Source of the DNA: Candidatus Copromonas avistercoris (nom. illeg.)
GTDB taxonomy: Bacteria > Bacillota > Clostridia > Lachnospirales > Lachnospiraceae
Length of the DNA stretch: 36,443 bases
Assembly: GCA_018713185.1 (NCBI GenBank)
Contig: DVFQ01000073.1
Coordinates: forward strand, 1 to 36,443
Reading direction: 5' to 3'
A program made the translations under genes and the position numbers. Each line of letters begins with the position of its first letter. The first letter of the stretch is position 1. The notes beneath the pieces are model-generated. The model did no database searches. It had not been told where the DNA came from and worked only from the letters and a program-made list of their open reading frames with translations. Shown here in pieces: positions 8,866 to 16,767 of the stretch.

Positions 8866-9305
8866 AAATTGCGATCGGAAACGACCATTCGGCGGTAGAG
8901 CTTAAAAATATAATTGCGGAGCATCTGAAGGAAAAGGGATATGAGGTCCTCAATCTGGGAACGGATTCGACAGAAAGCTGCGATTATCCGGTTTACGGCG
9001 AAAAGGTGGGCCGGGCGGTGGCCTCCGGCGAGGCGGATTTAGGCATCGCCATCTGCGGAACCGGCGTCGGCATTTCGCTGGCGGCAAATAAGGTAAAGGG
9101 GATCCGCGCCTGCGTCTGCAGCGAGCCTTATACGGCAAAGCTTTCCCGGATGCATAATAACTCCAACGTCCTGGCCTTCGGCGCAAGAGTAGTCGGAAGC
9201 GAGTTAGCCAAGATGATCGTGGATCAGTGGCTGGACGCCGAGTTCGAGGGAGGAAGGCATCAGCGCCGGGTGGATATGATCATGGAAATCGAAAGGAAGG
9301 AGTGA
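8862..9305 (+). CDS. rpiB: Ribose-5-phosphate isomerase B (RpiB/LacAB family)
   Basis: The 147-residue enzyme interconverts ribose-5-phosphate and ribulose-5-phosphate in the pentose phosphate pathway. It begins KIAIGNDHSAVELK. It has the active-site cysteine motif ICGTGVGISLAANK and the substrate-binding RMHNNSNVLAFGAR, and ends with the GGRHQRRVDMI segment. The start codon is GTG at 8862-8864, overlapping the aroC stop as GTGA. The pairing with aroC and a lactonase links it to sugar-phosphate supply. Confidence 0.95.
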   Translation: MKIAIGNDHSAVELKNIIAEHLKEKGYEVLNLGTDSTESCDYPVYGEKVGRAVASGEADLGIAICGTGVGISLAANKVKGIRACVCSEPYTAKLSRMHNNSNVLAFGARVVGSELAKMIVDQWLDAEFEGGRHQRRVDMIMEIERKE

Positions 9306-9312
9306 TCCGATT

Positions 9313-9513
9313 ATGACGGAGATCAGAAACTTTTTTGCCAGAGAATGGACGGGAGCGGAAAAAACGCTGTTAATTGCCTGCTGCATCCTTTTAGGGACGG
9401 TCAACGGATTTTTAATCTCTCCGGTCAAGAAGGGGATCAGCTTCGGCAACAATAACGGGAACACGTACGGAGTATCCCGGAGAAAATACGGAACCTCCCG
9501 TAGAAAAAGATAG
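9313..9513 (+). CDS. Small single-span membrane protein of unknown function
   Basis: This is a 66-residue ORF 7 bases after rpiB, with GGAAGGAG placed 8-9 bases before its ATG. One hydrophobic segment spans roughly residues 18-34 (LLIACCILLGTVNGFLI). It is followed by a Gly/Asn-rich stretch and a strongly basic end (SRRKYGTSRRKR), suggesting the C-terminus is cytoplasmic. I do not recognise the family. Good ribosome binding site, operon position and a terminator right after it argue that it is real. Confidence 0.7.
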   Translation: MTEIRNFFAREWTGAEKTLLIACCILLGTVNGFLISPVKKGISFGNNNGNTYGVSRRKYGTSRRKR

Positions 9514-9540
9514 GAAAAATTTGCCAAAACCAAAATAAAA

Positions 9541-9570
9541 GCCAGGAACCGCGCGGTTCCTGGCCTTTTT
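9541..9570. terminator. Strong bidirectional intrinsic terminator
   Basis: A perfect 24-base hairpin (GCCAGGAACC, loop GCGC, GGTTCCTGGC) is flanked by TTTTT on the right and an A-rich run on the left. It lies between the converging small membrane protein gene and lysC. It overlaps the lysC stop codon by two bases. Confidence 0.92.
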
Positions 9571-10888
9571 ACAGTTCGGTTTTGACAAAGATATCGTAGA
9601 TCGCCCGTACGGCGGGCTCAAAGTCCTCGTTCTTTACGCCCACGATGACGTTCAGCTCGCTGGAGCCCTGGTCGATCATCTTGACGTTGATTTTCGCATG
9701 GGCCAGGGCGGCAAAGATCCGGGCGGCTGTTCCTCGGGCGGATCTCATGCCGCGGCCGACGACGGCCACCAGCGCCAGATCCGGCTCCAGATCTACGGAG
9801 TCTGGATGGACGGCCCGGTGGATGCCGGCGATGACCGCCTGTTCCTTTTCCTGGAACTCATCCTGATGGACTAAAATAGACATGGAATCGATCCCGGAGG
9901 GCATATGCTCGAAGGAAATATTATTGTCCTCAAATACCTCCAGCACCCTGCGGCCGAAACCGATCTCCGTATTCATCATCGCCTTGTCGATATTGATGGC
10001 GCAGAAGCCTTTTCTTCCGGCGACGCCGGTAATGGTATAGTGGGGCCGCTTGCTGGTGTTTTCTACGATCATCGTGCCGGGATCGCCGGGACGGTTGGTG
10101 TTGCGGATATTGATGGGGATCCCTTCTTTTCGTACAGGGAAAATGGCGTCCTCATGGAGAACGCTGGCGCCCATATAGGCTAACTCCCGCAGCTCCTTAT
10201 AGGTGATGGTTTCGATGGGAGCCGGATTTTCCACAATCCGCGGGTCGGCTACCAGGAATCCGGAAACGTCGGTCCAATTTTCATAAAGATCCGCCAGTAC
10301 GGCCCGGGCCACGATGGAGCCGGTAACGTCGGAGCCGCCCCGGGAAAAGGTGCGGATGGTTCCGTCTGGATTGGAACCGTAAAAGCCGGGGATGACGGCC
10401 TGCCTTAAGGAGGACAGGCGGTGATTCAGCTCTTCATTGGTTTGTTCGGACAGGAAGGAACCCCGCTCGTCGAAAAAGATCACTTCCGCGGCGTCAATGA
10501 AGGGGAATCCCAGATAGTTCGCCATGATGATACCGTTTAAATATTCTCCGCGGGAAGCGGCATAGTCGCGTCCCGCTTTCTTTAAGAAATTTTCTTCGAT
10601 CTGATTAAACTCATAATCCAGATTCAAGTCCAGCCCCAGGCCGTCCACAATGTCGGTAAACCGTTTCTTGATCTGTTCCAGGATGCGCTTGTAGCTCTGC
10701 CCGGAAACGGCCGCGTCGTAGCACTGGTACAAAAGATCCGTTACCTTCGTATCCTTTCCGTCCCGTTTGCCAGGGGCCGACGGGATCACATAGCAGCGGG
10801 TTTTATCCGCAGTGATGATCGCCTTTACTTTTTTAAACTGTCTGGCGCTGGCCAAGGAGCTGCCACCGAATTTTACAACCTTTTTCAT
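9569..10888 (-). CDS. lysC: Aspartate kinase, monofunctional, with two ACT domains
   Basis: The 439-residue enzyme phosphorylates aspartate, the first step to lysine, threonine and methionine. It begins KKVVKFGGSSLA, the nucleotide-binding signature. It carries FSRGGSDVTGS in the kinase domain and two C-terminal ACT regions (from ITGVAGRKGFCAI with EHMPSGIDSMSI, and from LALVAVVGRGM with KMIDQGSSELNVIVGV), the usual sites of feedback control. I start it at the ATG at 10888, nine bases after AGGAGA; a TTG six codons earlier lacks a site. It lies 14 bases downstream of lepB and shares its terminator region with the convergent rpiB unit. No homoserine dehydrogenase is fused. Confidence 0.95.
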   Translation of the reverse strand: MKKVVKFGGSSLASARQFKKVKAIITADKTRCYVIPSAPGKRDGKDTKVTDLLYQCYDAAVSGQSYKRILEQIKKRFTDIVDGLGLDLNLDYEFNQIEENFLKKAGRDYAASRGEYLNGIIMANYLGFPFIDAAEVIFFDERGSFLSEQTNEELNHRLSSLRQAVIPGFYGSNPDGTIRTFSRGGSDVTGSIVARAVLADLYENWTDVSGFLVADPRIVENPAPIETITYKELRELAYMGASVLHEDAIFPVRKEGIPINIRNTNRPGDPGTMIVENTSKRPHYTITGVAGRKGFCAINIDKAMMNTEIGFGRRVLEVFEDNNISFEHMPSGIDSMSILVHQDEFQEKEQAVIAGIHRAVHPDSVDLEPDLALVAVVGRGMRSARGTAARIFAALAHAKINVKMIDQGSSELNVIVGVKNEDFEPAVRAIYDIFVKTEL

Positions 10889-10902
10889 AATCTGCTGTCT
10901 CC

Positions 10903-11553
10903 TCAATGGATAATCTTAAAGGACGGGAAATAGGTAAATAATACCTTTGCAACCATTTTATCTTCTGATATATAAGGATTATTCCAGTACCGGGCGTCTA
11001 AGGAATAATTCCGGTTGTCGCCCATCATAAAATAGCAGCCCTCCGGAACCTCAAAGTGGAAGGTTTCCGACGGATCCATAGGTTCCGCCAGATAAGGCTC
11101 GTCCAGCGGTGTGTCGGAACCGTTTAAATACACCTTGCCGTCCGCGATATCGATGGTATCTCCGGGCATTCCGATCACCCGTTTTACATAATATACGGTT
11201 TTGCCGCGGCGTCCGATTTCGGAATCGCAGGCCGGGCATACCTCCTGTTTGTCTCCTTCTACCATGACGCCGCACTCCGGACACTGCCAGCCGAAGACGA
11301 AAATGGCCACGTCGCCCCGCTTCGGGGAACCGAAGGTATAGTGGAGCCGGGAGCCGATGACACGGCTTTTTGTCATAATGGTGTTTTCCATAGAGCCGGT
11401 GGGTATCTCGCTGTTGGCAATAACAAAAGTAGTCAGGACAAAGGCGATCACGGCCGCGGAAACCAGCACCTGGATCCAGCTGATCAATTCCGCTTTCCAG
11501 CCGGTTTTCTCCTTTTTCTGCTCTTCTTTTTCGTTCTTTTCTGTTTTTTCCAT
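10903..11553 (-). CDS. lepB: Type I signal peptidase with an inserted four-cysteine zinc-ribbon-like loop
   Basis: This 216-residue membrane protease cleaves signal peptides of exported proteins. A charged cytoplasmic N-terminus is followed by one membrane segment (about 27-46). Then come the catalytic serine S54 in PTGSMENT and the general-base lysine K124 in YYVKRVIGMPGD; GDNRNYSLDARYW is the last conserved box. Between the RGDVAIF strand and the lysine lies an insertion with CPEC (91-94) and CPAC (106-109), a possible zinc knuckle that many signal peptidases lack. AGGAAA precedes the ATG. It is the first gene of a lepB-lysC unit. Confidence 0.94.
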   Translation of the reverse strand: MEKTEKNEKEEQKKEKTGWKAELISWIQVLVSAAVIAFVLTTFVIANSEIPTGSMENTIMTKSRVIGSRLHYTFGSPKRGDVAIFVFGWQCPECGVMVEGDKQEVCPACDSEIGRRGKTVYYVKRVIGMPGDTIDIADGKVYLNGSDTPLDEPYLAEPMDPSETFHFEVPEGCYFMMGDNRNYSLDARYWNNPYISEDKMVAKVLFTYFPSFKIIH

Positions 11554-11573
11554 CTTTTTCCTGTAAACCTCGT

Positions 11574-11603
11574 TTGACTTAAAATACTAATAGGCAATAT
11601 AAT
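11574..11603 (+). promoter_or_regulatory. Promoter of the DUF3810-type gene
   Basis: TTGACT (11574-11579) and a perfect TATAAT (11598-11603) are separated by 18 bases, 54 bases upstream of the start codon. The -10 boxes of this promoter and of the lepB promoter share bases 11598-11601, so the two are likely mutually exclusive. Confidence 0.8.
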
Positions 11604-11624
11604 GAGTTTATGACATTTTGTCAA
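11596..11624 (-). promoter_or_regulatory. Promoter of lepB-lysC
   Basis: On the minus strand, TTGACA (complement of 11619-11624) and TATATT (complement of 11596-11601) are 17 bases apart, an almost perfect housekeeping promoter 43 bases before lepB. It overlaps the divergent promoter on the plus strand. Confidence 0.8.
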
Positions 11625-11656
11625 GTTTCGCAAGAGCTTTTTTCAAAGGAGGCCAA

Positions 11657-12736
11657 ATGGACAAAGAACGGAAGAAAATACGAAAAAGACTGCTGTTTGG
11701 ATGCCTGTTTTTCCTTTTGGCCGCGTTTTTTCTCCTGGCGGCAAGGTGGATTCCAGGATTTGCGGGATGGTACGCGGATACCGTTTATCCGGTTCTTGTG
11801 GGAACCATTGGCCGCTTTTTCGGCCTGTTTCCGTTTTCGGCTGCGGAACTGGGCCTTTATGTAGGGATCCTGGCAGCTTTGTATTTCCTGGGAGCGGCGG
11901 CGTTAATGAAGCGCTCCTGGCTTTCCGTCTTGTCCGCGCTTTGGGCGGCTTTGGGCGGACTCCTTTTTTCCTACGCCGCCTGCTGCGGGGTCAACTATTA
12001 CCGGCCTCCCTTTTCGGCTTATCTGGAACGGGTTTCGGACGCGGGAAGCCGGGAAAATCTTCTGGCGCTTTGTGAATGGCTGGGGGAGCAGGTACAGCTT
12101 TCGAGGGAGGCTCTGGAACTGGAAATGGAACGGGATCCAGACTGCTGGGAGCGGCTTCCGGAAAAGGGCGTGGAGGCCATGGAGATGCTGGCGCTCACCT
12201 ATCCCCGGCTGGAAGGCTATTATCCAAAGCCCAAGCCAGTTACAGTTTCTGAAATTCTTTCCGTTCAGCAGTGCTCCGGCATTTATTCTCCGTTTACGGT
12301 CGAGGCAAACTATAATCAGGATATGGTTTCCTATAATATTCCCCATACCATCTGCCATGAATTATCCCACCTGCGCGGCTTTATGAGAGAGGATGAGGCG
12401 AATTTTATCGGGTATCTGGCCTGCTTGGCCTCAGAGGACGCGGCCTACCGCTACAGCGGGGCGCTTTTGGGGTGGATTTACGCGGGAAACGCCTTGGCAA
12501 AAGTCGATCCGGCCGCCTATATCCGGCTTTATGAGGAGCTGCCGGAAGCGGTGAAGATAGAGCTGGAAGAAAATACCCAGTTTTGGGCACGGTATGAAGG
12601 GAAAACGGCGGAGGCGACGGAAGCGGTAAACGACGCCTATTTAAAAGTCAACGGCCAGGCGGAAGGAGTCAAGACCTACGGCCGGGTCGTCGATCTGATG
12701 CTGGAGGACTTTGTAAAAAACCGCCGGGCACAATGA
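11657..12736 (+). CDS. DUF3810-type membrane protein with HExxH metalloprotease motif
   Basis: The 359-residue protein has three hydrophobic segments in its first ~115 residues, followed by a soluble domain. In that domain HELSH (H234-H238) matches the zinc-binding HExxH motif, and the following EDEANFIGYLAC supplies a candidate third ligand (about E247). This arrangement fits the DUF3810 family of predicted membrane metallopeptidases; function and substrate are unknown. The start at 11657 has a perfect AAAGGAGG site 4-5 bases upstream. It stands alone, with its own promoter and a repeat-bearing gap before glgB. Confidence 0.82.
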   Translation: MDKERKKIRKRLLFGCLFFLLAAFFLLAARWIPGFAGWYADTVYPVLVGTIGRFFGLFPFSAAELGLYVGILAALYFLGAAALMKRSWLSVLSALWAALGGLLFSYAACCGVNYYRPPFSAYLERVSDAGSRENLLALCEWLGEQVQLSREALELEMERDPDCWERLPEKGVEAMEMLALTYPRLEGYYPKPKPVTVSEILSVQQCSGIYSPFTVEANYNQDMVSYNIPHTICHELSHLRGFMREDEANFIGYLACLASEDAAYRYSGALLGWIYAGNALAKVDPAAYIRLYEELPEAVKIELEENTQFWARYEGKTAEATEAVNDAYLKVNGQAEGVKTYGRVVDLMLEDFVKNRRAQ

Positions 12737-12815
12737 GGACTGCCAAGGGCAGCGAGAACCGCCAAGGGCGGCTAGAACCGTCAAAAACCATGAGAATCGT
12801 CAAAAACAATGAGGA
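12735..12815 (+). repeat. Degenerate tandem repeat, about 19-base period
   Basis: Directly after the DUF3810-type gene are four and a half imperfect units beginning at about 12735, 12754, 12774, 12792 and 12811. Each has the pattern GAGRAYYGYCAARRRC. The first two units each contain a small hairpin (CTGCC-AAG-GGCAG and CCGCC-AAG-GGCGG). The later two are A-rich and do not fold. The block reaches to just before the promoter-like sequence of glgB. Confidence 0.7.
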
Positions 12816-12821
12816 TTCCGC

Positions 12822-12850
12822 TTGTATGGAAATAGGGGACATGGTAGAAT
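12822..12850 (+). promoter_or_regulatory. Possible glgB promoter
   Basis: TAGAAT (12845-12850) is a good -10. The best -35 at 17-base spacing is TTGTAT (12822-12827), which matches only half of consensus. It lies 44 bases before the glgB start. Confidence is limited by the weak -35. Confidence 0.4.
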
Positions 12851-12893
12851 ATGAGCAGGAATCAATCAGATGATGGTACCGGAGGTCTGAGCA

Positions 12894-15383
12894 ATGGAAA
12901 AAAAGCTATATGATTTGATGGACTGGGCTGGAATTGAGGAACTGGTATATTCGGAGGCAAGCGATCCAGGACGCCTTCTCGGAGCGCATCCCACTGAAGA
13001 CGGACTCCTGATACAGGCGTATATTCCAAACGCGAAAACCGTGACCGTGAGGCTGGGGAAAGAAGAGATCCCGATGGAGATGGCTGATGAGGGCGGTTTT
13101 TTCGCGGCGCTTTTGGAGGGCCGGACGGAACCGGTCAAATACCGGCTTCATGTGGTTTATGAGGACGAGGACACGGAAGAGGTGGAGGATCCCTATTCGG
13201 GCCGGTTTTCTTCCCTGTTTAAGGAAGAGGAGCTAAAGAAATTCGAGGCTGGGATCTACTATAATTCTTATGAAAAGCTGGGGGCGCATCCGGCGGTGAT
13301 CGACGGCGTCCACGGCGTCCATTTTGCGGTTTGGGCTCCGGGAGCGATGCGGGTTAGCGTTGTTGGAGATTTTAACTTCTGGGATGGAAGGCGCCACCAG
13401 ATGTGCCGTCTTGGGGATTCCGGAATCTATGAGCTGTTTATTCCGGGGCTGAAGCCGGGACTTCTTTATAAATATGAGATCAAAAACAGGGCGGCGCAGC
13501 CCATGCTAAAGGCGGACCCTTACGCCAGCTATGCGGAGCTTCGCCCCAACACGGCGTCGGTCATATGGGATCTTTCTAAATATAAATGGAACGATAAGGA
13601 ATGGATGGACAAGCGGAAGACGGAAAAGAAGGACCGTGTTCCGATGAATATCTACGAGGTCCATCTGGGCTCCTGGATCCAGAAGCCGGTTGCTCTCGAT
13701 GAGGAAGGGAAGCCGGTCAATGGAAGTCAGTTCTATAATTACCGGGAGATCGCGCCGAAGCTGGCGGAATATGTGAAGCGGATGGGCTATACCCATGTGG
13801 AGCTTCTGCCGGTTATGGAGCATCCGCTGGATGAATCCTGGGGCTATCAGGTGACGGGATATTACGCGCCCACCAGCCGGTATGGAACGCCCGATGATTT
13901 TAAGGCGTTTATGGACCATATGCATCAGGAGGGGATCGGCGTGATCCTGGATTGGGTTCCGGCCCATTTCCCGCGGGACTCCCATGGCCTGGCGGCTTTT
14001 GACGGAACCTGCCTGTATGAGCATCTGGATCCGCGAAAGGGGAGCCACCCTCACTGGGGAACCTTGATCTATAATTATGGAAGGCCTCAGGTTTCCAACT
14101 TCCTGATTTCCAACGCCTTGTTCTGGGCGAAAGAATATCATGCCGACGGAATCCGGATGGACGCGGTGGCGTCGATGCTGTATCTGGATTACGGCAAAAA
14201 TCCGGGCGAGTGGGTCGCCAACATGTACGGCGGCCATGAAAATCTGGAAGCTATGGAATTTTTAAAGCATCTGAATTCCATTTTCCATAAAGAAACAAAA
14301 GGAGCGATCCTGATCGCGGAGGAATCGACGGCCTGGCCGATGATCACGGGAGACGTGAAGGAAGGCGGCCTTGGTTTCGACTTTAAGTGGAACATGGGCT
14401 GGATGAACGATTTCCTGGGCTACATGCAGTGCGATCCGTATTTTCGGAATTACCACTACGGCGAGCTTACCTTCAGTATGCTTTACGCCTACAGCGAGAA
14501 ATTCGTACTGGTATTCTCCCATGATGAAGTGGTTCATGGAAAAGGCTCCATGGCCGGAAAGATGCCGGGGGATACCCAGGAAAAGAAGTTTGCCAATCTG
14601 CGGGCGGCGTACGGCTTTATGATGGGGCATCCGGGCAGGAAGCTTTTGTTCATGGGACAGGACTTCGGCCAGATGGATGAGTGGAACGAAAACAGGAGCC
14701 TGGAATGGGAGCTGTTAGAGTATCCCATCCACAGCCAGATGCAGGAATATGTAAAAGAGCTGAACCATCTCTACCGGACCCACCCGGCGCTTTATGAGAA
14801 GGACGATGTGCCGGAGGGCTTTGAGTGGATCAACTGCACTTACCAAAAGGAGAATATCGTGATTTTCGTCCGCAGGACGGAAAAGCCGGAAGAAACTCTT
14901 TTGTTCGTCTGCAACTTTGTTCCTGTGGCTCACGAAAAGTTCCAGCTGGGGGTTCCCTTCGCCGGAAAATATAAGGAAATTTTGAACAGCGACGATGTCC
15001 GGTTCGGCGGTTCTGGCATGGTCAATCCAAGAGTAAAGACCTCGAAGAAGGAAGAGTGGGACGCCAGAGAGAACTCGATCGTGATCAATTTGGCTCCTCT
15101 TAGCGTCTGCGTATTCCAGTGTACGCCGGAGCCGAAGGAGGCAAAGAGCCGCCGCCCAAAGAACACCGCGGCGGGAAAGGAAGCTGCGGCGGAAAAGAGT
15201 GCCGTAGCAAAGGTGAAGCAGGCGGTGACGGAGGCCGTATCGGGACCGGCCAAGAAAGCGGCGGAAGCGAAGCAGGCCATAGCCGGAGCGGCGTCGCGGC
15301 CGGTGAAAAAGGCGGCGGAAGCGAAACGGGCGGCAAAGGAAGCCGTTGAACAGCTGATCAAGGGCGCGGCTCAGGAAAAGTAG
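12894..15383 (+). CDS. glgB: 1,4-alpha-glucan branching enzyme with Ala/Lys-rich C-terminal tail
   Basis: This cytosolic GH13 enzyme makes alpha-1,6 branches in glycogen. The N-terminal carbohydrate-binding-type module (to about 240) is followed by the catalytic barrel. The barrel has nucleophile D423 (GIRMDAVAS), acid/base E476 (IAEESTAWP) and D544 (FSHDEVVHGKGS), each 18 residues beyond the E. coli GlgB positions as I recall them. The enzyme proper ends near C743. Residues 744-829 form a separate tail rich in Ala, Lys and Glu with repeats such as KKAAEAK, resembling histone-H1-like tails and likely helical. GGAGG precedes the ATG. No other glycogen genes are adjacent. An MscS channel gene follows after 9 bases. 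Confidence 0.95.
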   Translation: MEKKLYDLMDWAGIEELVYSEASDPGRLLGAHPTEDGLLIQAYIPNAKTVTVRLGKEEIPMEMADEGGFFAALLEGRTEPVKYRLHVVYEDEDTEEVEDPYSGRFSSLFKEEELKKFEAGIYYNSYEKLGAHPAVIDGVHGVHFAVWAPGAMRVSVVGDFNFWDGRRHQMCRLGDSGIYELFIPGLKPGLLYKYEIKNRAAQPMLKADPYASYAELRPNTASVIWDLSKYKWNDKEWMDKRKTEKKDRVPMNIYEVHLGSWIQKPVALDEEGKPVNGSQFYNYREIAPKLAEYVKRMGYTHVELLPVMEHPLDESWGYQVTGYYAPTSRYGTPDDFKAFMDHMHQEGIGVILDWVPAHFPRDSHGLAAFDGTCLYEHLDPRKGSHPHWGTLIYNYGRPQVSNFLISNALFWAKEYHADGIRMDAVASMLYLDYGKNPGEWVANMYGGHENLEAMEFLKHLNSIFHKETKGAILIAEESTAWPMITGDVKEGGLGFDFKWNMGWMNDFLGYMQCDPYFRNYHYGELTFSMLYAYSEKFVLVFSHDEVVHGKGSMAGKMPGDTQEKKFANLRAAYGFMMGHPGRKLLFMGQDFGQMDEWNENRSLEWELLEYPIHSQMQEYVKELNHLYRTHPALYEKDDVPEGFEWINCTYQKENIVIFVRRTEKPEETLLFVCNFVPVAHEKFQLGVPFAGKYKEILNSDDVRFGGSGMVNPRVKTSKKEEWDARENSIVINLAPLSVCVFQCTPEPKEAKSRRPKNTAAGKEAAAEKSAVAKVKQAVTEAVSGPAKKAAEAKQAIAGAASRPVKKAAEAKRAAKEAVEQLIKGAAQEK

Positions 15384-15392
15384 GGAGGCGCT

Positions 15393-16199
15393 ATGACCTG
15401 GTTGATTGATGCGGGTGCCCGCCTTTTGGCGGCGGCAGTCTTAGCCTTTGTTGGACTGCGGCTGATCCGGGCAGTAAGGAACGGCGCGGGGCGTTCCATG
15501 GAGCGGGCGGGAATGGAAATTTCCCTGCGGAAATTCCTGGATGCTCTGCTGTACGCGCTGCTGCTGGGGCTTTTGATCTTCGCGGCGGCGGAGGTCCTCG
15601 GCCTTAATATTACTTCTATGGTGGCGGTGGTGGGGTCCATCGGCCTCGCCATCAGCCTTGCCATGCAGAACACGCTGGGAAATTTCGCCGGAGGCGTTAT
15701 TATTTTGGCGCTGAAGCCGTTTAAAGTGGGAGATTATGTATCCACGGTGGACGGGGAAGGGACGGTTGAGACCATCGGGTTGGTGTACACCTCGCTGGTG
15801 ACGACGGATAACCGTGTGTTAGTGATACCAAACAACACGCTGGCCAACTCTCCGTTAACCAATCTGACGGGGATGGAAAAACGGCGTTTGATCATCAACG
15901 TCCTGATCGACTATGAGTCGGATCTGGAACGGGCGAAGGAGCTTTTGACAAAGCTTTTGAGAGAAAATTCCTTGATTTTAAAAGAAGAGGATATCCTGGC
16001 GGTGGTGGACAGCCTGGGAGAGCGGGGCGTTTCCTTAAGCGCCAGAGGCTGGACCAGGACGGAGGATTACTGGCAGGCCCGGTGGGATATGATGGAAAAG
16101 ATCAAGCTGGTTTTTGATCAGGAAGGAATACGGATCTCGCATTTTGAAAGGAATGTTCCGATTCTTCTGGATTCGGAGCAGACAAGGAGGCAGTCATGA
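15393..16199 (+). CDS. Small-conductance mechanosensitive channel, MscS family
   Basis: The 268-residue protein has three N-terminal membrane helices. The pore helix region around residues 75-110 (GSIGLAISLAMQNTLGNFAGG) is the most conserved MscS segment, with the small-residue packing pattern. It is followed by the beta domain (FKVGDYV, VIPNNTLANSPLTN) and an alpha/beta C-terminus. It would open under membrane tension and release solutes during osmotic downshock. Length is close to E. coli MscS. GGGAGG precedes the ATG. The gene overlaps the next one by ATGA. Confidence 0.93.
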   Translation: MTWLIDAGARLLAAAVLAFVGLRLIRAVRNGAGRSMERAGMEISLRKFLDALLYALLLGLLIFAAAEVLGLNITSMVAVVGSIGLAISLAMQNTLGNFAGGVIILALKPFKVGDYVSTVDGEGTVETIGLVYTSLVTTDNRVLVIPNNTLANSPLTNLTGMEKRRLIINVLIDYESDLERAKELLTKLLRENSLILKEEDILAVVDSLGERGVSLSARGWTRTEDYWQARWDMMEKIKLVFDQEGIRISHFERNVPILLDSEQTRRQS

Positions 16200-16738
16200 T
16201 AAGACAGGCGGCCGGGTTTGCGAAGCAGGCGCATGAGGGGAAAATGCGGAAGGGGACGGCGGTTCCCTACATCGTTCATCCGATGGATACGGGCGTGATC
16301 GTATCCAGAATGACGGACGATCCGGAGGTGATCAGCGCGGCGCTGCTCCACGATGTGATAGAAGACGCGGGTGTTACGAAGGAAGAGCTGGAGGAACGGT
16401 TCGGCAGCCGCGTGGCTGAGCTGGTGGCGGCGGAGAGCGAGGATAAGACCAGAACCTGGAAAGAGCGCAAGCAGGCTACCATCGACCGCCTGACGGACGC
16501 GGGGCGGGACGTGAAGATGATCTGCCTGGCGGACAAGCTGAGCAATCTGCGCAGCACGGCCGCCGATTACCTGCTAAAGGGCGACGAGGTCTGGAAAAAG
16601 TTTCGGGTCACGGATAGGCGGGAGCATGAATGGTATTATCGGGGCGTATTCGCGAAGCTTTCCGAGCTTTCCGGGGAGTCTGCGTATGGGGAATATCGAG
16701 AGCTGATGGAAATGCTGTTCGGGCAGAAAGAAAAATAG
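16196..16738 (+). CDS. Stand-alone HD hydrolase, SpoT/MESH1-like (putative small alarmone hydrolase)
   Basis: This 180-residue protein corresponds to the hydrolase half of Rel/SpoT proteins only. It has YIVHP at 25-29, the HD pair in ALLHDVIED (H52, D53, with E56 and D57), FGSRVAELV, a KTRTWKERK loop, and LADKLSNLRS with the late aspartate. There is no synthetase, TGS or ACT domain. Such proteins hydrolyse (p)ppGpp or related nucleotides; activity here is inferred. Translation is coupled to the mscS gene by a four-base ATGA overlap. The genome also encodes a full-length Rel at 27078-29360. Confidence 0.85.
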   Translation: MIRQAAGFAKQAHEGKMRKGTAVPYIVHPMDTGVIVSRMTDDPEVISAALLHDVIEDAGVTKEELEERFGSRVAELVAAESEDKTRTWKERKQATIDRLTDAGRDVKMICLADKLSNLRSTAADYLLKGDEVWKKFRVTDRREHEWYYRGVFAKLSELSGESAYGEYRELMEMLFGQKEK

Positions 16739-16767
16739 CAAGAAGGAAGAGAAGGGAAACAAGCTTT

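Noticed and set aside
13506..14237. 243-codon minus-strand open frame inside glgB
   Set aside because: It is the antisense of the conserved GH13 catalytic region, without a ribosome binding site or family similarity.
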